64,000 bases of DNA from positions 1,488,001 through 1,552,000 of the forward strand of contig JABYQN010000010.1 in assembly GCA_022606135.1 (NCBI GenBank). Reading direction: 5' to 3'. The position numbers were made by a program, and so were the translations under genes. Below, piece after piece: positions 1 through 12,900 of the stretch. The notes beneath the pieces are model-generated. The model was not told the DNA's origin, ran no database searches, and saw only the letters and a list, made by a program, of their open reading frames with translations. This DNA comes from Fomes fomentarius (taxonomy: Eukaryota > Basidiomycota > Agaricomycetes > Polyporales > Polyporaceae). Positions within the stretch are counted from its first letter, which is position 1. Every line of letters starts with the position of its first letter.

Positions 1-3000
1 GGTCGGTTATGCTCTGTTAGAGCTGCCCGAAGCTAGTGATAGGGCTAGACGTACCTCGAACAAGATCTTCGGGTTTCCGACGATGTCAAACAGACGTGGC
101 CATCTCGTCATCTCGATCTTTCTTGCGCATCCCACCACGACATCTAAAGCATCATCGAAGTGATCCAAGAACTCGACGGTGGACGGCAGCAACCCAGTCT
201 TCCCTGAGGCCGAATCGGGTGCATCTTCGGGTGTTGAGGCATCTTCCTCGACCACATTGTGCAACAGGATCTCCAAGGCATGCGCAAAGTACACGAGGTG
301 CTGATAGTGCGAGGCAAATACGACAGCCTCTTTGCCTTGCGAGTTCTGGAGGTGTGTGAGCAGGATATGGTGGAGGAAGAGATGCGACTGTAGAGATACG
401 TGAGCATATTGCGTGTCTTTGCCAGTGAGAGTACTCACGCTAGTGACATGCCGGAACATGGCGAAGGAAAGGCTCGTCCTTGTCGCAGCTTCGACCTCGA
501 CACCAATCATAATTCCTTTGTCCATCAAGACGGCTGCATATACATTCATTCAGTAACCATGAAGCGAGCAAGTCTAGGGTCATACTTACACAACGGGTAG
601 AAATCGAGTGGGATATTGACACTCTCCTTGACATGGTCAAGCACCACGCTACCATCTTCCGCCGGAGGAGGGACAGACTCGATCGCCAGGGCATTCAGCC
701 ACACGCGGATGCCCTGCCCGTCGTAGCCCCATAGCGAGTTCTCCAATGTGCCAATACCTCGGAGGTGAATCCAGCAGAATTCAATACGGTCTGCGAGAAT
801 TTGCATGTCGTACTTGACTTCGCCTTCTTCCGACTATAGTATAAAACGGTGGTCAGCAACAATATACACAAGGAAGCGATGGTAGCGACAATTGATTCCA
901 CATACCTTCCTAGGTCGCAATAGCACAAGCTTGCCACCCACGATCATCAACACGGTTGCGACGGCTAAATCCTCTGCGGGATCTCCGAGCTCTGCAAGGC
1001 AATATGTCAGCTACTGCGAACCATAGACCGACCTGAGATACTCACGCTTCTGAGCGGCAGGAATCATCCAACTCAGGGCTCTCACAGCATTCGGGACGGA
1101 GATGACACCGCCAAATGTGATACTTCCACACAGATGCAGTTTTATCGATTCCGCAGTCGGGATTATGAGGTAGTGGTAGAGGGTGTTGTCTGCCGTGTAT
1201 ACCAGCAAGGAGTTATCGACCAGGGACAGAATGACAACCGCTGACGGGATCATCTCTCGATGGAGGACATTCTGGTTGCTCAGTTCGAGGTCGCGAGAGT
1301 ATAGTCGGACCTGCCATATGATCAGCTCACCGTTCACGCTTCAGTCCAGAGCAAATATACCTGGTACGCTCCAGCTACCTCCACCGCGACGATCAGGACG
1401 TGATGGAACCACAGCAGACCGCCTTTCACAGTGAACGCCTGCTCCTGTCGCTCGTCCGCGAACATCTTCCATCTCCCCGACGTCGAGCTGTAATGGACAA
1501 GCCCTCGTCGCCCAGCAATCGCAATGAGTCTGCCATCTGCGCTCAAGGAAGAGTACCGGATTGGCCAATTTGCGGACATGTAGCTTTGCGGAACTTTGAT
1601 GTGCTGCCAGACGTCCGCTTCGGGGTTGATGACGCTCATGTCAGGTTGGTCTGCGCCACGATAGACAAGAACGCGGTCGTCCATCTGCAGAAACGCATAT
1701 TGGGTATTGTCCTGGTCAAAGGTGTGAGCAGATTCTTAGCAATACGGGATGTTCTGCTACGTACTGGGGACTGCTGTCCAGTTGTGGCGCTCTTTGCCAC
1801 AGGTAGGATGAACAGCTGTCCATCCGGCTCTACAGACAACTATGTTAGACGAGAGGTCAGACGGGAGAAAGGAGAGAATGCACTGTTTGGAGATGATTGG
1901 GCTAGCATAACCAGTTCAAAGTTGCTGGGGGCCCAGAACTACTGAATGTGAGCCCAAGAATAAACTAAACGAAAGGCGTACTCACCACACTCTTAACCCC
2001 ATACATGAACGCATCCTGGAACCGTTCCTCATCGACCTCGTATTCCACACCAAAGCCCCACGCCAAGCATCGTCCTCCCACACTCCATATCGCCCAACCC
2101 TTCTCCCAGCCAACAGCAAGTACATACCCATCCGAGCTCCACTCCATCGTACATACCGACCCGGTCCCTTCTCTAGCGTACATGTTCGGTACTTGCAGTG
2201 CCTGCGCTTTCGGCACAACACCTTCTAACGAGGGAAAGCTCGTGAACTCTACTGTTCCGCTGCATACATTCAAGTCAGCAGCAAGTCCGAAAGTCGCCTT
2301 TATCGAGCATCAGAGCCTCACTTGTAAGTCCCGATAGCGAGCATGGAGAACTTCGGGTTCAACGCTATCACCATCGCCCGTCTAGGCTCGTTGTATGTGT
2401 AGGCGGCAGCATCTCCCGGGTCGACTTGTTTGCGTTTCTGCACCCAGCGAGGCGGCTCGACGTAGTGTATACATGTGCCGTGCCATTGCAATGGCCGTAG
2501 GTCTGAACCGTCGGAGGACTGCCGGCCGTGTGCAAATTTCCCCATCTATGTCAGACAGCATCGTAAGGCCAACATACATTGGGACACTCCAGACATGGAA
2601 CGCACCGGTGTCCGTTGCTCATCGTCAACGCTCGTATCTGAAGCACTGGGGACAAGGTCTTCGTCTTCGAAGAGCTGGACAAGGTATGCTCGCCCGTCCG
2701 AAGTTATCCAGGTCTCGAATGCCGTCTGCCGGTGATAGGATATCTGGCAGACAGTGACTGCAGCACCAATGAGCTCACCCAGACTGATGCAGCGGTCTCA
2801 AAGTGGGGCGTACCATCTGCATCTACAAGCCAAGGCAGCTCCTCTTCATTGACGGCCCAAGTATCATATCCTCCCCTCGCGTTCCCTCCTTCTCCGTCAA
2901 CGTTCGGCCAGGGCACGCGCTGTACGGCTGGAGGGCTGGCAGTAGAGAACACGATATAGTCCTTCCGCGGCGAAACACTACGCACAAGCAATATGAATAT

Positions 3001-3643
3001 GACGACACCGCGCGCAGCACTCACCTCGAGTGACGCAGATATAGCGCACTCACCTCAACAGGGTCCCTTCTATCTTAATCACACCCTCCAGCCGCAGACT
3101 GAACGACTGGAAAGGCAGGGCTTCGCCCGCTCCGGGAAGGAAATGGCGTGCAGCGTTGGGCGCGAGGGGAGGGGAATGGAACGGTGTTTCGTCTGCATTG
3201 TATTCGAGGGTGACGAGGACGAGGTACGACTCCGTCGTCTGTCCATGCGATGCGTTCGTTCATTATCTCCCGACACTCCCCGCTGAACATGATGGACCTA
3301 CCTGAATAACAATACGCAGCCCGTCCGGGGACCAATGTAGATGCAAGTTCTCCCCATGCTCCTGCAGTGACGTCTGGGTCCGAGATAGTTGCGCCAAGAC
3401 CGCGGAAGGCTGCACTCATCGGTTCACGACCGGTATTGGCAGCATACATTCAGCTCCGGACACATGGGTAGACCCTGGAAGAACATTACGCACCCGAACA
3501 CGCCAGAGAGACAGCCCGCTCTTCGTGACAGCTGCGAAGAGCGTCTTCCGTGGGCTAGGGACTACCGAGAGCACCAGTTCACTCGGGAGTGGCAGCGCGG
3601 GCGCACTGGATAACTGCCTGGCAGCAGAGGTGGGGAAGTACAT
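1..3643 (-). CDS. RIC1: RIC1, guanine-exchange subunit for Ypt6/Rab6 (3' end off window)
   Basis: Ric1 with Rgp1 activates the Golgi GTPase Ypt6/Rab6 for endosome-to-Golgi traffic (family knowledge). The product starts at an ATG at 3643 with MYFPTSAARQL, the usual short N-terminus. A WD-like region then carries DGYVLAVGWEKGWAIWSVGG (near 2090-2180) and GYDGQGIRVWL (near 720). The conserved RIC1 C-terminal domain (1-549) includes FAHALEILLHNVVEED and CARKIEMTRWPRLFD. The gene is cut into many exons by short introns, and the reading frame runs off the left edge, so the 3' end is missing. Neighbouring genes to 9774 are also on the minus strand. I see no frameshift in the part shown. Identity is very likely; exact exon borders are not resolved. 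Confidence 0.92.
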
Positions 3644-4067
3644 GGCAATACGTCGGACTGAGCCTAGGAGTCGTGGCAGACGTAGTGGTCGAGGGGCCTG
3701 AGGAGTCGCTCACGTCCGGGGAACAATGTCATGAGGATGCACTGGACATGAGCGGGTATACACATTGGCTCATCCTCGGTTGTTGTTATGCGCAAGCGAG
3801 CCTTTACTCATGCACTTCATCAGAACAAGCTCATGCAGTATGCGATGAATAGGACGTTGAACTACTGAAGATATGCGCGAGAGTGCGGATTGACAACGTG
3901 AGCAATAAGGACTACTGAAGTACTACTGGCTACAAATACACGAATGGTACAGAGGAGATGCACGACCGACAATGGCGAGAGAGACAATCACTGAGCAGGG
4001 AGACAAATATCATACGAAATCCGTTGAATAGTACGCTAGCTGAGGGTTCGTAATCCGCACAGACTGG
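3644..4067. other. Intergenic spacer
   Basis: This holds the 5' flank of RIC1 and the 3' flank of the Ups1-like gene. I see no ORF with family resemblance and no repeat. Confidence 0.6.
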
Positions 4068-4949
4068 TCACCCTGACCGAGGCCAGACTTTCCACCGCGA
4101 CCAGATACCACTCCTAGCAGTAGATGCACTCTGAGAGCCACTGATTTGATTGTCCTCGTTCGAGGGCACTTCGTGATGCACGGGGGCTTTTGCGTCAGAG
4201 TTGGCGGTACCGCGGTGGGCGAGGAATGAACTGGGTGCACCAATGGTCATAGGTTGCATGCGAGATTGACGGATGAGATCCAAAATGATGGAGAATCCTT
4301 CTCGCGACTGAGGGGGAGTTTAGAGAAGGTCGCAAGAAATCACAAAAGGAACGCACCCGTTGCAGATTCGCCTTAAACTTAGTCAGACCATAGTTCTCAA
4401 TCCTTTTAGTCAGACCCCAGCCGAAGCCCGACAAGAATTTCGCCTCGGTGGTCTGCAAGGTTTTGCTACCGTCCATATGTCAACGGCACGGTTGCAAAGC
4501 ATGTAGCTGTCAGGTATGACGTACCCATCTTCCAGTTGACGGATGTGAATGTGCTCCTCGACGCGCATGACCTTGACATGGTCGAGGTTTTTGGTCGTGC
4601 ATCGCATCACTTTCCCCAGCGGGTCGACCTCACTCTCCTCAAGCACCCACGACTCCGCCCTATGCATAATGCCCTTGGGTGCCCATCTCGGAAGCGAACC
4701 AGTCTTGAGAATGAGACGAGTCGTCCGAAGTGTGCCTGAGGGAGTGACTTCACGCGAGATGACGTCGCAGGAGAGGATGTGCGACGAGAATGGGTTTGGG
4801 TATCGTAGAAGATAGGCAAGAGAGACAATGGACCAGGAATCGCTGCAGGGGCGGGTTCAGCTTGAGTCGTGTGTGGGATCGAAGTGCGGTCAAAACGTCA
4901 GAGGATCGCCAACTCACTCATACAAGAAGGACTGGGTGAAGAGCTTCAT
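4068..4949 (-). CDS. UPS1: PRELI/MSF1-domain lipid carrier, Ups1-like
   Basis: PRELI-family proteins, with Mdm35, carry phospholipid across the mitochondrial intermembrane space. Yeast Ups1 moves phosphatidic acid for cardiolipin synthesis. Exon 1 (4949-4918) encodes MKLFTQSFLY. The next exon gives RYPNPFSSHILS, LRTTRLILKTGSLPRW, and ESWVLEESEVDPLGK followed by NLDHVKVMRVEEH. A third exon has EAKFLSGFGWGLTKRIENYG, the family's amphipathic helix region. Introns have GTGAGT, GTACGT and GTGCGT donors. The last exon is low-complexity and ends WKVWPRSG. The TTR and LDH segments look more like Ups1 than Ups2. A second PRELI gene lies at 28742-29475. The assignment to Ups1 within the family is inference. 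Confidence 0.88.
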
Positions 4950-5486
4950 TGCAGCAGACGATCCCGGCGTGCGCGTGCTGCTAGAGTAGACAGGTTGATT
5001 AAGGAAGACCAGCGCGAGGGTATGTAAAGTAGGAGAGGAGGGAAGAGAAGAGATGAAAGTATGGGTCAAGCTCAGGCTGGACACGGCTCGCCCCCTAGCG
5101 CTCGCGGCTAGGCTTCGACTTCTTTCCCCGCATCCCGTGGCCATGGCTCCATCGGCCTTACTAGAAACGTCTGGCCCGCTACTGGTCCGCTCGATACACC
5201 CTTAACCGCTATTCGAATCCTGTCTTCACCGACGCTTTCTTTCCTTCTGGGCTCATTGCAGCCGCACAACGCCAGGACTGTGTACGGACTTGAGCGAAAC
5301 ACTTGCGTCACACGGCATGCCGATTGCCGATTATCAATCGACCCAGACCAATGAATACAACAGACTGACAGACCAAGTAAGACAGATGAGAACAACGTAT
5401 GATGACTACAACCACTACTTATGAAGGCTATACAGTAAGCTGAGTAACAATAATCTAAGCGATAGAGTAGTCTGTAGTACCTGTTT
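4950..5486. other. Intergenic spacer
   Basis: This is the 5' flank of the Ups1-like gene and the 3' flank of the hydrolase gene. The ORFs here lack any recognisable motif and their composition is unlike the neighbouring exons. I see nothing else. Confidence 0.55.
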
Positions 5487-7092
5487 CTACACATCGTCAT
5501 CGCCTTCTATATCCTGAGCATGTCCATCAGACACCAAGATACGGAGCCCGTCAAATGCGGGACGAATCCATATCCGCTCGCCATTCAAGTCCAGCTGTTC
5601 CAAGCCTCGCCGCACGGAATCCGTAATCTCCTCCTGTGGCGGACGGCCGCTACTGACGGCCTTCAGCAGCGTCTCATACTCGTCGTGAGCGACGTTGTGA
5701 CTGAAGCCCACAAGGTACGTCTTCTGCGCGTTGATCTGCCTAGCGTAGCGCACAGATTCGCTGAGGCTCAAGTGCGAACGATGTGAGCTCAGTGACAGGC
5801 AGTCGAGGATAAGAATGGGTGGCTTGTGACCATCAGGAGACTGAGACTTTCTTAGATGATCTAGCACGTGGTTCGGGATCCTGGAGGCGTCTGAGATGTA
5901 CATCACGGCGTCATGGATGATGAAGCCGAAACATAGGAATTCCTCTCCCTGGTTGGGAGGCGTCACGATTCCTGTCGACACGGGCGTGCCAGGCAGACCG
6001 GAGCCACATGGGCTCTCAGCCTCGGAGTGTGCCGTGCCTTGGTTGGGGATAGGGAGTGCAGGTTTAGGCGGTGGTGCGCCACAGAAGCCATGAGGGACTG
6101 GACGAATATCCCGCGACTGTCAGATAAGTTCAAACTGAATGTTTGTTCAACGGACGCGCACCTGTAAAAGGCTGGATCCTAATGCCAGTGTCCCCAATCT
6201 CAAACGGCTCCCTGTCATTAACACAAGGGTGCCACTTGAACTCTGGGACCTGCATCACGAAGAATCAACGATTAGTATGAGAATGCCGGAATGAGATCGG
6301 CCACTTACGTCTCCGCCACCAGTGGCAAACTCCTTTTGGACTAGGTACGGGAACGTAAGCTTGACAGCCTCGTAGGTTTCTTGCGACAGATAGATGTCAA
6401 CATGTGGTTGGATGGCACCGCCCAACGTCCAGCCTGGAAAGCGCAGTTAGGAGTCAGGACCCAATCCGACAGCAGCCGCGCCACCGGTCAACTAAAGTGC
6501 GTTGCAAACAAACGCACCTCGAAGATCATCCAATCCATTCATCGCTGCAAAATATTTTCGGCGTCCGGCAATGTTGAGCGATACGCACACGATAGGACAT
6601 ATGGAACGAACGGCCTACCATCAGCGTGCGCGTGAGTAATGAGGACGGCATCTATGCGTCGGAGGCCGTGCTTCGGGAACCACTCTACGGCGGAGTGCAG
6701 AAAACTCTTCCCGACGTCTATTACGATCGTTCTAGAATAAGAATAAAAACAATTAGCAACCGCACGAGACTCGCAAATTGCTCGGTGCTGCTAACTTGAG
6801 CTCGCCATCTTTTCCGCGGATCCTCGCCACGGCGGAGGTATTGCCCTATCAAATCGATCTAGTATCAGGGATTATGTCTCGTAGTGGTTCGGACATGACT
6901 CACCCGCTTGTTCTTACGCCCAGCGGGGTCTAGGGTAGCAAGGCAAGCCCTGCATTGCTTCGCGCCGGGCGGACGGGTTAAGCAGTCGACATGGGGAAGA
7001 GTGGAAGAGGTGCCGGTGCCGAGAAGGATGAACTCGACGGCGTCAGGGTCCCTGTGGTCGGAGTTGTGAAACAAAGCTTCAACAGAGCCCAT
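5487..7092 (-). CDS. Metallo-beta-lactamase-fold hydrolase (PhnP/YcbL-like, fungal family)
   Basis: This is a predicted metal-dependent hydrolase, probably a phosphodiesterase-type MBL protein; the substrate is unknown. The ATG at 7092 opens MGSVEALF. The glycine-rich start of the fold is FILLGTGTSSTLPHVDCLTR, followed by a Cys-rich stretch (CRAC). The metal motif is THAHADA, with the last residue split over an intron, followed by MNGLDDLRG. Later motifs are YISDASRIP and LILDCLSLSSHRSHLSL, with a metal-ligand Asp and His, then KTYLVGFSHNVAHDEYE. The usual HxHxDH reads HxHxDA here. The product ends with an acidic DIEGDDDV tail at 5487. It lies between the Ups1-like and DRG1 genes on the same strand with no sign of shared function. 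The family is confident, the reaction is not. Confidence 0.85.
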
Positions 7093-7682
7093 ATGAGCAG
7101 TCGAAGTAGTAGATGATTGAAAAGAGGGAGAGTGTGCGATGAGGGGCGGGATGGGGGAGGAGAGCGTTCGGTTTGAGAGTGCTCAAGATGGCGAGCTTTT
7201 ATGTCGGGTGAGCTTGTCGGACTGGACGGACGATGATCTCATGTTATAACCAAAAGAGGTTTGCACGTGTATAGAGCGTCTGGATAGCGATAATGCAGGC
7301 GAAGGGAAGTCTGTGCCGCTGCTAGGGCATTGGAGGCGAGTACGAGGCAACGGAGATACACCCGAGCTGTGCGGCTCCTGCCGTCAAACGAGCGCCAAGT
7401 CGAATTGAAAATGTATCAGCGCAAAAAAAAAAATATCGTCGGGAGTTCCCCTGGCCGATATCCTGGCCACTGGCCGCTCCGGGCGATACCCAAGGGGCCG
7501 CCCTCCGGCCGCATACCCTGGTCCTGCTTTGGCGGTGATAATCGGCTGCCCGCGACAAGCGAACCGTCATACATACATACATAACCTCTTCATTGTCTAC
7601 CGCATATCGTACACAATCATACTACACTCAGCACAAACTCGGGCGCCCCTGATCGAGCGGGGACATCAAGGGATACTGCATC
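7093..7682. other. Intergenic spacer with A-tract and short ATAC microsatellite
   Basis: This is the 5' flank of the hydrolase and the 3' flank of DRG1. It contains an A-run near 7425 and about four copies of ATAC at 7566-7583. No gene is supported. Confidence 0.55.
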
Positions 7683-9774
7683 CTATCACTTCGTGAAAAC
7701 TGCGCATCGTGTCAAACGCCATGCATTAGTATGAGAAGACGGTAGCATCATGCTATTCGATTCATACGTACTTGATACGACATCGTCGTCAGCAACGTGA
7801 TGGTTCAGTCCAACCTTTTGTGCATGCGGACTGAACTTCGATGACTTGCCCTAGCCCAATTGTCAGCTCCTGCTCGATACACAAGCCCATGGGCGCTTAC
7901 CCTGGATGAGACATTGGTCAGCAGGAGCACCAGAAGCAGACCACAGCGTCTTCAGACTTACCAGACTAGTGCGTATCGGAAGTTGGCCGCCAGTGACCGA
8001 TGAATACCGTTGCAGACGCCCTGGACTACGATCAGATACGCCCATTCTGGAGCTCTGGGGCAAAGGACAGACGCACCTCAACTGTGGCGCCTGTGCGTAA
8101 GCAGATAGGGTCCGACAGGTCCGGATGTGCGCCCCGCTTCTTAGTATACACCTTGACGAGCTCGAGTTCATGCCATATACGTTCAATGAGATAGTCCAAA
8201 CTGCGCCCCGCGTTGCTGTTGCGTCAGCTTCTTCATCGAAACTGCACATTATGGGACGTACTTTAGGCCCAGCTCGCAGCTGATGACGATGGTGTGGTCT
8301 TGCCTTGCGAGTTTGTCCACTTGTTCGAGGCTGATGGCGTCTATCTTATTATAGACATCTACAGATAGGTACTTAGGACGTATTGGTATATCATCGCCAA
8401 GGGTGCTCACAGAGGCACGGGATGTATTTGCGCGTTCCTATAGGCGACAGAGGCACATCAGCACGGCACTTCCCCAGCGAGGCGTTCATATGGAAAATAC
8501 TTACCTATCAACACATCTATGAACTCGTCGGTCGTGATCTGAACCGGTGTCAAGAGCAAGCATCGTGGCAAACCAGGACAGAACCTACGTCTTCACGGAT
8601 CATTACGTCGCAATTGTGCAACTTGTCTGTATCCCAGTCAATCTGAGTCCTGACCCACATGGTCATCACTACAGGGTCCACCTACAACTAGCCAAAATGG
8701 ACCGAATGGTCTTCTCATCGGTCTTGGTTAACGGCACCGTCTTGTTGATCTAGACATCTTTGAATATATTGTAGAAGGGCTCGTTACGAAACATCTCACC
8801 GTAATCTGCAAACCAAGTCATGACAGTAAATCTAGGGACACTGTTACGGCACAGTGCGTTGTACTTACCCCGCCCGTCGTTTTGCGCTTGAACACGACAT
8901 CTGGTTTCTTCTTGTTCAGTCGGATGCCGACAGCGTCCAGTTCAAACTCAAGCGAGCGCCGCTGCTCCTCCGACTTAGTTGCGTCCAGCATGATAAGGAT
9001 GAGATCGGCAGTTTTGGCAGTAGCCACAACCTGTCTGCCACGGCCACGCCCTTGACTGGCACCTTCTACGATACCTGGAAGATCTAGGAGCTGTATGCGA
9101 GCGCCTTCATACTCAATGACGCCAGGGATAGCCTGACAATTGACGGCATGAGGCACAAGGTCGTGATGACTGATTGGGTGGCGGACGTACGGTGAGGGTA
9201 GTGAATTCATAGGCCGCGGCTTCGGAAACTGTATGCGTGCACTTGCTGAGAAGCGTTGACTAGGGCGGCGGAGTTGGCGAGCAGATCAGGGTCACGGTAG
9301 TACAGGATCCGGACTCTGTCACTAACCTTGCCCACTGAAGGGAAGCCAATTAGCGCTACTCTAGCGTCGCCGGACTTCTGAACGTCAAAGCCAGTGCCGG
9401 CTCCGCTAGACTTGCTCGTCGGCTCGAGTAGCTGCGCGCGGTAGCGGGCTAGTTTGGCTTTGAGGAGACCAAGATGATACTCCGTGGCCTACTTCGTTGT
9501 TCGATGAATGGACTGGGAGCGAGCCGTCCGGTGACAAACTCTCACCTTGTTCTTCTGCGCTGTGCATATTATGAGCCCCAAATGTCATTATGAGCATTCG
9601 CACCAAAAACTCACTCCTGGCCATCTCGTCTGGGTACCACGACTGTCAAAACGGCTGCGAACAGCAGTCATCATGGACTCACCCTCGATCTCCTTGATCT
9701 AAGTACAGACGGACCCTCAGCCACCCGCGCCATTGGTGAACATGAGGTAGACTCACCTTCTCTACGATACCCAT
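7683..9774 (-). CDS. RBG1: DRG1/Rbg1, developmentally regulated Obg-type GTPase
   Basis: DRG1/Rbg1 is a conserved cytosolic GTPase that, with its Tma46/DFRP1 partner, supports translation elongation. The start ATG at 9774 encodes MGIVEKI. A following exon carries EDEMARTQ and [17 protein letters not shown] (near 9440-9500). G1 is GFPSVGK (near 9340-9360). The Obg segment is [20 protein letters not shown], and [13 protein letters not shown] follows. G4 is [11 protein letters not shown] (near 8345), before DHTIVISCE. The C-terminal TGS region ends [20 protein letters not shown], then DDDVVSIFTK and stop at 7683, matching the DEDVVQIVKK tail of the family after two small introns. It is strongly broken up by introns, so no single long ORF shows it. 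It is divergent from the MAPKKK gene. Confidence 0.93.
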
Positions 9775-9982
9775 CTTGTACTGTTGGGTGTTGTCTGGAG
9801 TATGATGTCTGTCCTGTACTGCGCCTGGCGCGAGGTCGCGGTGGAGTGCGTGAAAGCTCGATGGACGCGTAGACGCTTGTGCATTGGGGCTGGCGGCAAG
9901 ACGCCGCAGCGGCACATCTTTCAAGTCGGGGCCATGCATATGCATCATTCTAACCCTAACTTCTACCTCTCACCTCCTCGCC
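9775..9982. promoter_or_regulatory. Compact divergent promoter, DRG1 and MAPKKK
   Basis: Only 208 bases separate the two start codons, so both promoters must lie here or inside the genes. The interval has a perfect 12-base palindrome ATGCATATGCAT at 9934-9945 and a telomere-box-like CTAACCCTAAC at 9950-9960. An ATG at 9934 opens a 32-codon frame that overlaps the MAPKKK start out of frame. Regulatory function is inference. Confidence 0.5.
9934..9945. repeat. Perfect 12-base palindrome
   Basis: ATGCATATGCAT equals its own reverse complement. It lies 38 bases before the MAPKKK start codon and could be a dimer-binding site or chance. Confidence 0.6.
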
Positions 9983-12900
9983 ATGCCTGTGAAACGACAT
10001 CAGCCGACCCTGTTTACCCATCCAGAACATGACGCTGACGACGAAGACGAAGAACCCTGGCAATCAAGCACACGGGCGCACCAGTATGCGGCGGCTGGCG
10101 GGCACTCGGGCAGCCTCAAGAGTCGCGGCAAGGCAAGACAAAGAACCGCGTTCTCCCCAAATTCCTCCAATCCCAACATACCCGCAGCATCCTCTTCGTC
10201 TAACCCACCCACGCCAATGCGTTCGAATTACACCAACATTTACAACCAGTTCGTGCGCCGTTACCGGATGGGTAACAACCTCGACGACGATCCTCGAAAC
10301 GACCCAGAGACCCATTTTTACCAACGCAGCTCTGGCCAGCTACTCGACGGACCGGATAGCGATGACGAGGACGTTCGGATGTTGTCGGGGATGGGAGAGA
10401 CGTACGATCGACTATCGTCCATGCTGCTCGACAGCGAACTTGTCGAGCCTCAGACTCCAGAGGACAGGGAGCGGCTGGAATGGCAGACCATGCTCGCGTC
10501 GGTCCTCGCTGGCGACGTCCTCAAGGCAGAGAACACGCGAATCGCCGTCGCCCTGAACTCCTCGGCTGAAGAAGAGAACAATATTCGTGCAGGCATCTGG
10601 CTTGGAATTCGCGCACGCTTCCACGGTCGTACGGTGGAGGAGGAGCGGAGGAAACTGGAAGAGCGGCGGCTACGAACAGTTGACTCTGTGATCAGACAGG
10701 TTATGGAGTTTCGCGTTGAAGAGCCACCCTCCGGCTCGTCCAGCAATCGCGAGACCTACGCGTTGCAGCAAGTGAACGCGCTCCTACGTCGCTTGGAGAT
10801 CGCGCATTCCTTATACCCCAGTCTACGCGCATTCTACGTGGACTATCCCGCCGCGACAGATATCGAATTCCAGTCGCGATGTGACACCCTGAACACCTGG
10901 TCCACCGTGCTCACATCTCTTCGCCAGCTCCTTGGAACCTTGCAGAGGTGGACGGGAACAAAGAAAATTGACGTCACACAGTCCATTTCCTATCCTTCGA
11001 CCCCAGGCGCACCAGATAATGACAACGCGAACGGTAGCACCTTCGTAGAGCGACTTCTCAAGGAGGAGGGCGTCCAGAGGCAGTTAGAGAAGGGTTCTAT
11101 GACCACCATCCACGCGCTCGTTGGAACTACTCGCGACGCTCACGTTAACCTTGCGCCCATCTTCAAGAAGATGAATCTGCCATCTTTCGAACAAGAGTTG
11201 GTCCCCCTAATCTCCTTCTTGACTAACCTCGCGCAAGCCGTCCTACGTGTGCGCTTATCATACGCCCAGAAGCTGAAGAACCCTGACGTCCTCATCATCG
11301 ACCAGATGACGGACGACTTGAAGGTCAAGATTGGGTTTGCGTGCACGTTGAAGAGGCAATACGAGGCGTTCTTGGCGCCTGACCCTGGCGGAAACTGGAA
11401 CCTCCCTCCATGCATCAGCGCTGATTACGACTCGACCATCCTCGAGGCCCTCACATTCTTCTTCAAGCTAATCCACTGGAAGCTGAAGAGCGGTACGAAA
11501 GGGATTCATTTCAAGGAGACAGATGTCATAGAAGCACAGTGGGCTACGTTCAGCGATGTCAGTCTGACCATTCCGGGAGGTGCCTCCCTCGTTGCTGAGC
11601 AACTTTGGTATGAGCAAACACATACATGATCTCCAGAACAACATATTCATCTCCATTATAGCGCGCTAACGAACAAACTGATCGTCCGCGTGACCAACTA
11701 CTTTGATACTTCTATCCGAGTCCCTGGCATGACAGAGAGTATTTCTGTGGACCGTGTTCGAAAGACGCTTCGCACGCTCGATGGCCAATCACCCATGGAT
11801 GTGTCATTAACCATTGGTGCTCAGTCGACGGGTGCCGGAGCTGTTCCCAAGGAGCGTCTTGTGGGGTGGTATACGAAGGTCCTCGAAGGGGTTAAGCAGC
11901 GATCGCGTAAACTGCAGCGCCTAGCTCGGTACGTTGTTCGGATGTCTATCGTTCTACTATGGCTAATTATTCTTGCCGTGCGTCGCGGCTGTTAGTGTCC
12001 TTTCGAACCGTTTCAGCGACTCAGCCGAATACGACCTCGAGGACGTCAACATCGACTCCTTCATCGCTACTCTCGTGGAGTCGGATCACTTCCTTGTGTA
12101 CACGCAGAGCTTCGAAGAGGATGGCACATACATTGTCGCGCCTGCTCCGCTCCGCGATCATCCCGACGTCGTTCGGCGAATGCTTGTCAATGCCTTCCAT
12201 GTCAACGACATCGATGAGAGCAGCTGGCTGATGGAGAACGGCGACCCGGAGCCAGAAGACTACGAGAATGCTTCGTACCTGCTCGTCCTCTCTCCTCGGA
12301 CAGGTTTCCTATGGAATGGTTTCGTGCTTATGCTCCCGACCCCGAAGGTCGACCTCCATCTTAACGATAATCGTGTCCGCCTGATCGCGGACGGCTCAAT
12401 GCACCGGTTAGCGATCGCGAAGAGGCTATTCACGGAACTATTCGAGGCCACTGAAGATGAGGAAACAGGGGAAGCGATTGAGCCTCCCCTACCACCTTTG
12501 ACATGTCTGATTGAGCAGCAAGCCCACCTGCCCTCGGTCAACCGCGAGCTGCGCAAGATTGCTCGTGCGACAAACCGTCTCGCCGAGTCCATCACGGACT
12601 CAATCCACTTCGTTCGGCAGACACTTCGGGATACGACAAATTACCAGGAACTCCTCGAGAACTGGTATGTATTCGCATCCGACCATGGCACTCATGTTGA
12701 AAAGTTCATGGACCGGACGACCTTGCTCAAGAACAACCAGTCGCTCATCAAGCTTGCGATTTCGTGGGTGTCGTTTATCTGTGACGATTGCGATCCCAAC
12801 GATCGCAAGACGTTCCGATGGGCTGTCACAGCGCTGGAGTTCACCTTCCGCAGGACCCGCCGTAATAACATCCTACATCTTCCAGACGACCAGTTCGAAA

